DNA of 64,000 nucleotides from Taudactylus pleione (taxonomy: Eukaryota > Chordata > Amphibia > Anura > Myobatrachidae), in NCBI GenBank assembly GCA_031769625.1, contig JAUIMM010000202.1:12262001-12326000 (forward strand), read 5' to 3'. The position numbers and the translations under genes were made by a program. Below, piece after piece: positions 10,637 to 19,739 of this stretch. The notes beneath the pieces were generated by a model. That model saw nothing but the letters and a program-made list of their open reading frames with translations, ran no database searches and was not told the origin of the DNA. Positions within the stretch are counted from its first letter, which is position 1. Each line of letters starts with the position of its first letter.

Positions 10637-10692
10637 AACCAATCATTTCAGCGCCAGGGTCTGCCACACAACTGTGGCTGAAATGATTGGTT
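10637..10692 (-). promoter_or_regulatory. Perfect 16-bp stem-loop in the transposase 3'UTR
   Basis: AACCAATCATTTCAGC (10637-10652) and GCTGAAATGATTGGTT (10677-10692) are exact complements with a 24-nt loop, lying 57 nt past the stop codon. The same structure is in element 2 (21388-21443). A weaker stem with different bases is present at the same place in the relic (about 1850-1915). It may act in RNA 3'-end processing, or as a DNA palindrome used in transposition; neither is proven. Confidence 0.7.
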
Positions 10693-10748
10693 CGTTTGGG
10701 CCCCCACAAAACAAGCTGGCAATTAATGTGTCCCTGCACAAACTGGCT

Positions 10749-13700
10749 CTACGGAGGCAAGATGTCATCCTCATCCTCCTCATCCACCGATTCCTCACCC
10801 TCTTCAGTGTGTACATCCTCATCCTCACAAAGTATTAACTCGTCCCCACTTGAATCCACCACCACAGGTCCCTCTGTACCTTCTGGAGGCTGGTCTCCCT
10901 GGAAGAGCTGATAATTCATTTTGATGAACATCATCTTCTCCACATTCTGTGGAAGCAACCTCCTACGCCTTTCGCTGACAAGGTTCCCGGCTGCACTAAA
11001 CACTCTTTCGGAGTACACACTGGAGGGGGGGCAACTCAGGTAAAATAGAGCCAGTTTGTACAGGGGCCTCCAAATTGCCTCTTTTTCCTGCCAGTACAGG
11101 TATGGACTGTCTGCCATGCCTACTTGGATGCTGTCACCGATGTAATCCTCCACCATTCTGTCAATGGTGACAGTATCATATGCAGTGACAGTAGACATGT
11201 CAGAAATTGTTGCCAGGTCCTTCAGTCCGGACCAGATGTCCAAACTTGGTCCTGCCTGCCCTGCATCACCGCCAGCGGGTTGCTTAGGATACCTAAGTTT
11301 TTTCCTGGCAGCCCCAGTTGCAGGAGAAAATGAAGAAGGAGCCGTTGACGTGTCACGTTCCGCTTCAGCTGACAGTGTGTTCACCAGCAGGTCTTTGCAC
11401 CTCTGCAGGCTTGTGTCGGCCGGAAAGAGAGACACCACATAGGCTTTAAACCTAGGATCGAGCACGGTGGCCAAAACGTAGTGGTCTGATTTCAACAGAT
11501 TGACCACCCTGGAATCCTGGCAAAGCGAATGAAGGGCTTCATCCACAAGTCCCACATGCCGAGCGGAATCGCTCCGTCTTAGCTCCTCCTTCACTTTCTC
11601 CAGCTGCTTCTGCAAAAGCCTGATGAGGGGAATGACCTGACTCAAGCTGGCAGTGTCTGAACTGACTTCACGTGTGGCAAGTTCGAAGGGCTGGAGAACC
11701 TTGCACAACACGGAAATCATTCTCCACTGCGCTTGAGTCAGGTGCATACCCCCTCCTTTGCCTATGTCATAGGTGGATGTATAGGCTTGTATGGCCTTTT
11801 GCTGCTCCTCCATCCTCTGAAGCATATAGAGGGTTGAATTCCACCGCGTCACAACCTCTTGCTTCAGGTGATGGCGGGGCAGGTTCAAGAGTGTTTGCTG
11901 GCGCTCCAGTCTTCGGCACGCAGTCGCTGAATGGCGAAAGTGGCCAGAAATTTTTCGGGCCACCCAAAGCGTCTCCTGCACGCCCCTGTCGCTTTTCAGA
12001 AAATTCTGCACCACCAAGTTTATTGTGTGAGCAAAACATGGGACGTGCTGGAATTTGCCCAGATGTAATGCCCGCACAATATTGGTGGCGTTGTCAGATA
12101 TCACAAATCCCCAGGAGAGTCTAAGTGGGGTAAGCCACTGGGCGATGATTTCCCTCAGTTTCTCTAAGAGGTTGTCGGCGGTGTGCCTCTTACTGAAACC
12201 GGTGATACACAGCGTAGCCTGCCTTGTAACGAGCTGGCGTTTCTGAGATGCTGCTACTGGTGACGCTGCTGCTGTTGCTGCGTAAGGTGATACATCTACC
12301 CAGTGGGCTGTCACAGTCATATAGTCCTTAGTCTGCCCTGTTCCACTTGTCCACATGTCCGTGGTTAAGTGGACATTGTGTACAACGGCATTTTTCAGGA
12401 CACTGAGGACACTTTTTCTGACGTTTCTGTACAGTCTCGGTATCGCCTGCCTAGTGAAGTGGAATCTAGACGGGATTTGGAACCGGGGACACACTACCTC
12501 CATCAATTGTCTAAATCCCACTGCACTAATGGCGGATACCGGACGCACGTCTAACACCAACATAGCAGTCAAGGCCTCAGTTATACGTTTTGCTTCAGGA
12601 TGACTGCTGTCGTACTTCATCCTCCTCGCTAAGGACTGTTGGAGGGTCAATTGTTTAGTAAAAGTAGTGGTGTTCCTACTTCCTCTCTGGGATGATGAAC
12701 GACTCCCAGCAGCAGCAGCAACAGCAGCAGCGGCAGCAGTAGGCGTAGCAATGCAGGATCCTCCGGAGGAATCCCGGATAGGAGAGTCAGTCATGCCAGT
12801 GATATGGCCTGCAGGACTACTTCCGATCCTGACTAAGGAGGAAATTGACGAGGAGGGAGTTGACGGTGTGGTTTGCAGGCGCTTGGATACAACAGGACAA
12901 CGGGATTTAGGTGTCCCTGGACTGCTTACGGTCTGAGCCAAAGTTTCTGAACTTGACAGTAACTTTTTATGAACGCGCTGCAGGTGCCGTATAAGGGAGG
13001 ATGTTCCTAGGTGGTTGACGTCCCTACCCCTACTTATTTCACCTTTACATATGGTACATATGGCAAGACAGTTGTTGTCCGGATTTGGATAGAAATATTG
13101 CCAGACCAAAGAGGTGGAATGTTTGGTCTTCTGCCCAGGCATGACCGTGATGGGCTTTTTCATCCCACGGACAACAACTGTCTCCCCCGGAGCCTGATTT
13201 AAACAAACCACATCACCATCAGAATCCTCCTCGCCAACTTCCTCCTCAGCGCCAGCTACACCAGTATCCTCATCCTGTTGTACTTCAACAGTGACATCTT
13301 CAATTTGCATATCAGCAAGTGGACTGTGGGTGCTCCTTTCAGCACTTGCAGGGGGCGTGCAAATGGTGGAAAGAGCCACCTCTTCCCGTCCAGTGCTGGG
13401 AAGGTCAGGCATCGCAACCACCACCACACTTGGACTCTCTTTGGGGATTTGTGATATCTTCTTAGAAAGCACAGTTCTTCGCTGTGCTTTTGCCAGCTTA
13501 ACTCTTTTGATTTTTTTAGTGGGAGGAGTGCTTCCATCGTCATGTGAAGCTGAACCACTAGTCATGAACATACTAGGGATCGACCTTAGCCGTTCCTTGC
13601 CACTCCGTGTCGTAAATGGCATATTGGCAAGTTTACGTTTCTCTTCAGCTGATTTAAATGTCTTTTTCAAGGTCATTTTCCTGAACTTTGCCATTTGGGA

Positions 13701-13865
13701 TTGTATGTGCCCTCTACTATGACATTGGGCATCGGCCTTGGCAGACGACGTTGATGGCATGTTATCGTCTATGTCATGACTAGTGGCAGCAGCTTCAGCA
13801 CTAGGAGGAAGTGGTTCTTGATCTTTCTCTATTTTATTTTTATCGGAGAAAGTTTGGTCCTCCAT
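10749..13865 (-). CDS. hAT-superfamily transposase with BED zinc finger, intact
   Basis: A 1038-codon uninterrupted frame; the first ATG (13865) lies at the end of the repeat-rich leader. The N-terminal ~250 residues are Ser/Lys- then acid-rich and probably disordered. A BED finger spans about 250-300, with metal ligands C270, C273, H294 and H299; this domain binds element ends in ZBED-type hATs. The RNase H-like core shows first Asp D503 (in TTDMWTS), second Asp D591 (in VISDNATN), the C610/H613 CxxH motif, and RW at 674-675. The C-terminal hATC dimerisation region (about 905-985) holds SSVYSERVFSAAGN; E953 is the likely third catalytic residue by analogy with Hermes. An Ala/Ser tract (376-395) is coded by GCT-type repeats, followed by the main domain. 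All expected motifs are present, so it may be active cut-and-paste transposase. Closest types are ZBED/Ac-like hATs; the exact clade needs a tree. Confidence 0.95.
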   Translation of the reverse strand: MEDQTFSDKNKIEKDQEPLPPSAEAAATSHDIDDNMPSTSSAKADAQCHSRGHIQSQMAKFRKMTLKKTFKSAEEKRKLANMPFTTRSGKERLRSIPSMFMTSGSASHDDGSTPPTKKIKRVKLAKAQRRTVLSKKISQIPKESPSVVVVAMPDLPSTGREEVALSTICTPPASAERSTHSPLADMQIEDVTVEVQQDEDTGVAGAEEEVGEEDSDGDVVCLNQAPGETVVVRGMKKPITVMPGQKTKHSTSLVWQYFYPNPDNNCLAICTICKGEISRGRDVNHLGTSSLIRHLQRVHKKLLSSSETLAQTVSSPGTPKSRCPVVSKRLQTTPSTPSSSISSLVRIGSSPAGHITGMTDSPIRDSSGGSCIATPTAAAAAVAAAAGSRSSSQRGSRNTTTFTKQLTLQQSLARRMKYDSSHPEAKRITEALTAMLVLDVRPVSAISAVGFRQLMEVVCPRFQIPSRFHFTRQAIPRLYRNVRKSVLSVLKNAVVHNVHLTTDMWTSGTGQTKDYMTVTAHWVDVSPYAATAAASPVAASQKRQLVTRQATLCITGFSKRHTADNLLEKLREIIAQWLTPLRLSWGFVISDNATNIVRALHLGKFQHVPCFAHTINLVVQNFLKSDRGVQETLWVARKISGHFRHSATACRRLERQQTLLNLPRHHLKQEVVTRWNSTLYMLQRMEEQQKAIQAYTSTYDIGKGGGMHLTQAQWRMISVLCKVLQPFELATREVSSDTASLSQVIPLIRLLQKQLEKVKEELRRSDSARHVGLVDEALHSLCQDSRVVNLLKSDHYVLATVLDPRFKAYVVSLFPADTSLQRCKDLLVNTLSAEAERDTSTAPSSFSPATGAARKKLRYPKQPAGGDAGQAGPSLDIWSGLKDLATISDMSTVTAYDTVTIDRMVEDYIGDSIQVGMADSPYLYWQEKEAIWRPLYKLALFYLSCPPSSVYSERVFSAAGNLVSERRRRLLPQNVEKMMFIKMNYQLFQGDQPPEGTEGPVVVDSSGDELILCEDEDVHTEEGEESVDEEDEDDILPP

Positions 13866-13887
13866 TTATGTTATATCGATTTGATAT

Positions 13888-16640
13888 ATACGTGCGGCTA
13901 AACACAGAAAATAAATTTTTTTTTGGTTCGGACTGGAGTGTACTTTGTGGGTTACAGCACCCTTTAACGGTCAAGCCAGCCGGCCCTTTACTTATGACAC
14001 AGGCGCACTCTTGGCACTACTTTGTTGATGCACGTGCGGCTACTGCGCACACAATTCACAAACACAGAAAATAATTTTTTTTTGGTTTGGACTGGAGTGT
14101 ACTTTGGGGGTTACAGCACCCTTTAACGGTCAAGCCAGCCGGCCCTTTACTTATGACACAGGCGCACGCTTGGCACTACTTTGTTGATGCACGTGCGGCT
14201 ACTGCGCACACAATTCACAAACACAGAAAATAATTTTTTTTTGGTTTGGACTGGAGTGTACTTTCGGGGGTTACAGCACCCTTTAACGGTCAAGCCAGCC
14301 GGCCCTTTACTTATGACACAGGCGCACGCTTGGCACTACTTTGTTGATGCACGTGCGGCTACTGCGCACACAATTCACAAACACAGAAAATAATTTTTTT
14401 TTAGGTTTGGACTGGAGTGTACTTTCGGGAGTTACAGCACCCTTAACGGTCAAGCCAGCCGGCCCTTTACTTATGACACAGGCGCACGCTTGGCACTACT
14501 TTGTTGATGCACGTGCGGCTACTGCGCACACAATTCACAAACACAGAAAATAATTTTTTTTTGGTTTGGACTGGAGTGTACTTTCAGGGGTTACAGCACC
14601 CTTTAACGGTCAAGCCAGCCGGCCCTTTACTTATGACACAGGCGCACGCTTGGCACTACTTTGTTGATGCACGTGCGGCTACTGCGCACACAATTCACAA
14701 ACACAGAAAATATTTTTTTTTTGGTTTGGACTGGAGTGTACTTTCGGGGGTTACAGCACCCTTTAACGGTCAAGCCAGCCGGCCCTTTACTTATGACACA
14801 GGCGCACTCTTGGCACTACTTTGTTGATGCACGTGCGGCTACTGCGCACACAATTCACAAACACAGAAAATATTTTTTTTTTAGGTTTGGACTGGAGTGT
14901 ACTTTCGGGGGTTACAGCACCCTTAACGGTCAAGCCAGCCGGCCCTTTACTTATGACACAGGCGCACGCTTGGCACTACTTTGTTGATGCACGTGCGGCT
15001 ACTGCGCACACAATTCACAACCACAGAAAATAATTTTTTTTTGGTTTGGACTGGAGTGTACTTTCGGGGGTTACAGCACCCTTTTACGGTCAAGCCAGCC
15101 GGCCCTTTACTTATGACACAGGCGCACGCTTGGCACTACTTTGTTGATGCACGTGCGGCTACTGCGCACACAATTCACAAACACAGAAAATAATTTTTTT
15201 TTAGGTTTGGACTGGAGTGTACTTTCGGGGGTTACAGCACCCTTAACGGTCAAGCCAGCCGGCCCTTTACTTATGACACAGGTGCACGCTTGGCACTACT
15301 TTGTTGATGCACGTGCGGCTACTGCGCACACAATTCACAAACACAGAAAATAATTTTTTTTTTGGTTTGGACTGGAGTGTACTTTCGGGGGTTACAGCAC
15401 CCTTAACGGTCAAGCCAGCCGGCCCTTTACTTATGACACAGGCGCACGCTTGGCACTACTTTGTTGATGCACGTGCGGCTACTGCGCACACAATTCACAA
15501 ACACAGAAAATAATTTTTTTTTTGGTTTGGACTGGAGTGTACTTTCGGGGGTTACAGCACCCTTAACGGTCAAGCCAGCCGGCCCTTTACTTATGACACA
15601 GGCGAACGCTTGACACTACTTTGTTGATGCACGTGCGGCTACTGCGCACACAATTCACAAACACAGAAAATAATTTTTTTTTGGTTTGGACTGGAGTGTA
15701 CTTTCAGGGGTTACAGCACCCTTTAACGGTCAAGCCAGCCGGCCCTTTACTTATGACACAGGCGCACGCTTGGCACTACTTTGTTGATGCACGTGCGGCT
15801 ACTGCGCACACAATTCACAAACACAGAAAATTATTTTTTTTTGGTTTGGACTGGAGTGTACTTTCGGGGGTTACAGCACCCTTTAACGGTCAAGCCAGCC
15901 GGCCCTTTACTTATGACACAGGGGCACTCTTGGCACTACTTTGTTGATGCACGTGCGGCTACTGCGCACACAATTCACAAACACAGAAAATAATTTTTTT
16001 TTAGGTTTGGACTGGAGTGTACTTTCGGGGGTTACAGCACCCTTAACGGTCAAGCCAGCCGGCCCTTTACTTATGACACAGGCGCACGCTTGGCACTACT
16101 TTGTTGATGCACGTGCGGCTACTGCGCACACAATTCACAAACACAGAAAATAATTTTTTTTTGGTTTGGACTGGAGTGTACTTTCGGGGGTTACAGCACC
16201 CTTTAACGGTCAAGCCAGCCGGCCCTTTACTTATGACACAGGCGCACGCTTGGCACTACTTTGTTGATGCACGTGCGGCTACTGCGCACACAATTCACAA
16301 ACACAGAAAATAATTTTTTTTTAGGTTTGGACTGGAGTGTACTTTCGGGGGTTACAGCACCCTTAACGGTCAAGCCAGCCGGCCCTTTACTTATGACACA
16401 GGCGCACGCTTGGCACTACTTTGTTGATGCACGTGCGGCTACTGCGCACACAATTCACAAACACAGAAAATAATTTTTTTTTTGGTTTGGACTGGAGTGT
16501 ACTTTCGGGGGTTACAGCACCCTTAACGGTCAAGCCAGCCGGCCCTTTACTTATGACACAGGCGCACGCTTGGCACTACTTTGTTGATGCACGTGCGGCT
16601 ACTGCGCACACAATTCACAAACACAGAAAATATATTATTT
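13888..16640 (-). repeat. 160-bp tandem array, about 17 copies, in hAT element 1 leader
   Basis: The motif CACGTGCGGCTACTGCGCAC recurs from 14031 (first interval 159 bp) and then every 160 bp from 14190 to 16590. Each unit has a T-run, 'ggactggagtgtactttcgg', 'caagccagccggccctt' and a CACGTG E-box. Two unit types exist: one with CCCTTTAACGG and the shorter T-run, the other with CCCTTAACGG and one extra base at the T-run, so both stay at 160 bp. The array fills the space between promoter and start codon. Each unit has a 70-codon frame that is only a repeat by-product. Confidence 0.97.
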
Positions 16641-16935
16641 TTTTAGCACTTGGGGGGAGCACCCCTGATGGACAGAGCACCCCCTGGACAACACTACAGC
16701 ACCCCTTTAGGACTGGGACACTGCACAGGACTTTGGAACTGACTGCACAACACAGTCCAGCCAGCCCCTATGGACTTTGAAGTAGTGGACACAGCCCCTA
16801 TTAACAACAGCAGCACAGCACAACACAGCCAGCCCCTATGGACTTTGAAGTAGTGGACAACAGCAGCACTACACTACACTACACTACACAGCACTAACTC
16901 CCACCCTCCCTCTTCACTGTCCACAGCCGAGTGAG
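16640..16935 (-). promoter_or_regulatory. Leader between TATA box and repeat array (element 1)
   Basis: Low-complexity leader with repeated 'ccctatggactttgaagtag', 'acacagccagcccctat' and an (actac)n stretch near 16865-16890. The matching leader is at 17455-17760 in element 2. It has no long open frame; I infer it is transcribed 5'UTR or part of an intron. Confidence 0.55.
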
Positions 16936-16965
16936 AAAATGGCGCCGACGCGGGTACCTTATATA
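16930..16965 (-). promoter_or_regulatory. TATA-type promoter of hAT element 1
   Basis: On the minus strand TATATAAGG (16957-16965) is followed about 20 nt later by GGCGCCATTTTC, which matches the YY1-type CCATTTT motif often found near transposon start sites. Start of transcription is expected near 16930. The identical arrangement appears at 17408-17440 in element 2. Confidence 0.7.
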
Positions 16966-17125
16966 GGATCCAAAACCCGCGAGACTCGGAAGGCGGGATG
17001 ATGACGTTTTGCCTCGATGTCAGATCCGAGTCAGGCGGGAAAAGTCGAGCCTGACTCGGATCGGACTCGGATCGGGGGGGCTCGGGGGGGTTCGGATTTC
17101 AGAAATCCGAACCCGCTCACCCCTA

Positions 17126-17247
17126 GTTATTATATGGTTCATGGTGAAGTGGGGGACATGAAGACGCAAATCGTGCAGCCATGTCTCCCACTTCAGACAC
17201 CTGGATCTTCCCCAAGGTAAAAAATGTAGGCAAGTATGATACATAAT
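17126..17247. other. 122-bp target segment between the two hAT elements
   Basis: It comprises TSD GTTATTAT (17126-17133), the right part of the host MITE ending GTAGGCAAGTATG, and TSD TACATAAT (17240-17247). It shows that the two hATs are separate insertions. Confidence 0.9.
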
Positions 17248-17407
17248 TAGGGGTGAGCGGGTTCGGATTTCTGAAATCCGAACCCCCCCGAGCCCCCCCG
17301 ATCCGAGTCCGATCCGAATCAGGCTCGACTTTTCCCGCCTGACTCGGATCTGAAATCGAGGCAAAACGTCATCATCCCGCCTTCCGAGTCTCGCGGGTTT
17401 TGGATCC

Positions 17408-17440
17408 TATATAAGGTACCCACGTCGGCGCCATTTTCTC
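17408..17440 (+). promoter_or_regulatory. TATA-type promoter of hAT element 2
   Basis: TATATAAGG at 17408-17416 is followed by GGCGCCATTTTC. It faces away from element 1's promoter; the two TATA boxes are about 440 bp apart, making a symmetrical divergent promoter pair. Confidence 0.7.
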
Positions 17441-17759
17441 ACTCGGCTGTGGACAGTGAAGAGGGAGGGTGGGAGTTAGGGCTGTGTAGTGTAGTGTAGT
17501 GTAGTGCTGCTGTTGTCCACTACTTCAAAGTCCATAGGGGCTGGCTGTGTTGTGCTGTGCTGCTGTTGTTAATAGGGGCTGTGTCCACTACTTCAAAGTC
17601 CATAGGGGCTGGCTGGACTGTGTTGTGCAGTCAGTTCTCCATAGGGGCTGTGTCCACTCCAAAGTCCTGTGCAGTGTCCCAGTCCTAAAGAGGTGCTGTA
17701 GTGTTGTCCAGGGGGTGCTCTGTCCATCAGGGGTGCTCCCCCCAAGTGCTAAAAAAATA

Positions 17760-19735
17760 ATATATTTTCTGTGTTTGTGAATTGTGTGTGCAGTAGCCGC
17801 ACGGGCATCAACAAAGTAGTGCCAAGCGTGCGCCTGTGTCATAAGTAAAGGGCCGGCTGGCTTGACCGTTAAAGGGTGCTGTAACCCCCGAAAGTACACT
17901 CCAGTCCAAACCAAAAAAAAATTATTTTCTGTGTTTGTGAATTGTGTGCGCAGTAGCCGCACGTGCATCAACAAAGTAGTGCCAAGCGTGCGCCTGTGTC
18001 ATAAGTAAAGGGCCGGCTGGCTTGACCGTTAAGGGTGCTGTAACCCCCGAAAGTACACTCCAGTCCAAACCAAAAAAAAAATTATTTTCTGTGTTTGTGA
18101 ATTGTGTGCGCAGTAGCCGCACGTGCATCAACAAAGTAGTGCCAAGCGTGCGCCTGTGTCATAAGTAAAGGGCCGGCTGGCTTGACCGTTAAGGGTGCTG
18201 TAACCCCCGAAAGTACACTCCAGTCCAAACCAAAAAAAAAATTATTTTCTGTGTTTGTGAATTGTGTGCGCAGTAGCCGCACGTGCATCAACAAAGTAGT
18301 GCCAAGCGTGCGCCTGTGTCATAAGTAAAGGGCCGGCTGGCTTGACCGTTAAGGGTGCTGTAACCCCCGAAAGTACACTCCAGTCCAAACCAAAAAAAAA
18401 ATTATTTTCTGTGTTTGTGAATTGTGTGCGCAGTAGCCGCACGTGCATCAACAAACTAGTGCCAAGCATGCGCCTGTGTCATAAGTAAAAGGGCCGGCTG
18501 GCTTGACCGTTAAAGGGTGCTGTAACCCCCAAAGTACACTCCAGTCCAAACCAAAAAAAAATTATTTTCTGTGTTTGTGAATTGTGTGCGCAGTAGCCGC
18601 ACGTGCATCAACAAAGTAGTGCCAAGCGTGCGCCTGTGTCATAAGTAAAGGGCCGGCTGGCTTGACCGTTAAGGGTGCTGTAACCCCCGAAAGTACACTC
18701 CAGTCCAAACCAAAAAAAAAATTATTTTCTGTGTTTGTGAATTGTGTGCGCAGTAGCCGCACGTGCATCAACAAAGTAGTGCCAAGCGTGCGCCTGTGTC
18801 ATAAGTAAAGGGCCGGCTGGCTTGACCGTTAAAGGGTGCTGTAACCCCCAAAGTACACTCCAGTCCAAACCAAAAAAAAATTTATTTTCTGTGTTTGTGA
18901 ATTGTGTGCGCAGTAGCCGCACGTGCATCAACAAAGTAGTGCCAAGCGTGCGCCTGTGTCATAAGTAAAGGGCCGGCTGGCTTGACCGTTAAAGGGTGCT
19001 GTAACCCCCGAAAGTACACTCCAGTCCAAACCAAAAAAAAAATTATTTTCTGTGTTTGTGAATTGTGTGCGCAGTAGCCGCACGTGCATCAACAAAGTAG
19101 TGCCAAGCGTGCGCCTGTGTCATAAGTAAAGGGCCGGCTGGCTTGACCGTTAAAGGGTGCTGTAACCCCCAAAGTACACTCCTGTCCAAACCGAAAAAAA
19201 ATTATTTTCTGTGTTTGTGAATTGTGTGCGCAGTAGCCGCACGTGCATCAACAAAGTAGTGCCAAGTGTGCGCCTGTGTCATAAGTAAAGGGCCGGCTGG
19301 CTTGACCGTTAAAGGGTGCTGTAACCCCCGAAAGTACACTCCAGTCCAAACCAAAAAAAAAATTATTTTCTGTGTTTGTGAATTGTGTGCGCAGTAGCCG
19401 CACGTGCATCAACAAAGTAGTGCCAAGCGTGCGCCTGTGTCATAAGTAAAGGGCCGGCTGGCTTGACCGTTAAAGGGTTCTGTAACCCCCAAAGTACACT
19501 CCAAACCAAAAAAATATATATTTTCTGTGTTTGTGACTTGTGTGCACTGTGGCTGCACGTGCATCAACAAAGGAGCAGCGCCAAGCGTGCGCCTGTGTCC
19601 CATAAGTAAAGAGCCGGCTGGCTCATTTCTTAAAGGGTGGTGTAACCCACAAAGTGCACTACTCTCCAGCAAAAATAAAAAAATATTTTCTGTGTTTGTG
19701 TGCGCTTTAGCCGCACGTATATATATCAATATAAC
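17760..19735 (+). repeat. 160-bp tandem array, 11 good and 2 diverged copies (element 2)
   Basis: GCCGCACGTGCATC recurs near 17956, 18116, 18276, 18436, 18596, 18756, 18916, 19077, 19236 and 19397; the first unit, near 17796, has CACGGG instead of the CACGTG E-box. The last two units (about 19520-19735) are diverged and resemble the shorter repeat further downstream ('cagcgccaagcgtgcg', 'taaagggtggtgtaaccc'). The orientation is the reverse of element 1's array. Confidence 0.95.
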
Positions 19736-19739
19736 ATAA

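Larger units (their letters stand above)
10114..17125 (-). mobile_element. hAT element 1, complete, TSD GTTATTAT
   Basis: The 3' terminus is TAGGGGTGTGCACC at 10114; the 5' terminus ends CACCCCTA at 17125 and reads TAGGGGTGAGCGGG on the minus strand, so the shared inverted repeat is short (about 11 bp, TAGGGGTG(T/A)GC). GTTATTAT flanks the element at 10106-10113 and 17126-17133 without mismatch. In minus-strand order: GC-rich subterminal block with 'ccgagtccgatccga' words, TATA promoter, leader, 17 copies of a 160-bp repeat, transposase, 3'UTR hairpin, and a subterminal region of 'gtgttttggatctgga' repeats. At 7012 bp with an unbroken gene and a perfect TSD, it looks recent. Confidence 0.93.
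10005..17238. mobile_element. 'CATACTTGCCTAC' family element hosting hAT element 1
   Basis: Left terminus CATACTTGCCTAC at 10005 and right terminus GTAGGCAAGTATG ending at 17238 are perfect complements. Without the hAT insertion the element is only about 220 bp: 10005-10113 plus 17134-17238. It shows that the 7-kb hAT entered a short pre-existing MITE. I could not confirm a TSD for it. Confidence 0.75.

Noticed and set aside
11672..12124. 150-codon plus-strand frame
   Set aside because: It is an antisense shadow of the hAT transposase coding sequence.
13888..19735. CRISPR-like or gene-coding tandem units with 70-codon frames
   Set aside because: The repeats are contiguous 160-bp units without unique spacers, in a vertebrate transposon leader. 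The small frames are identical by-products of the repeat.
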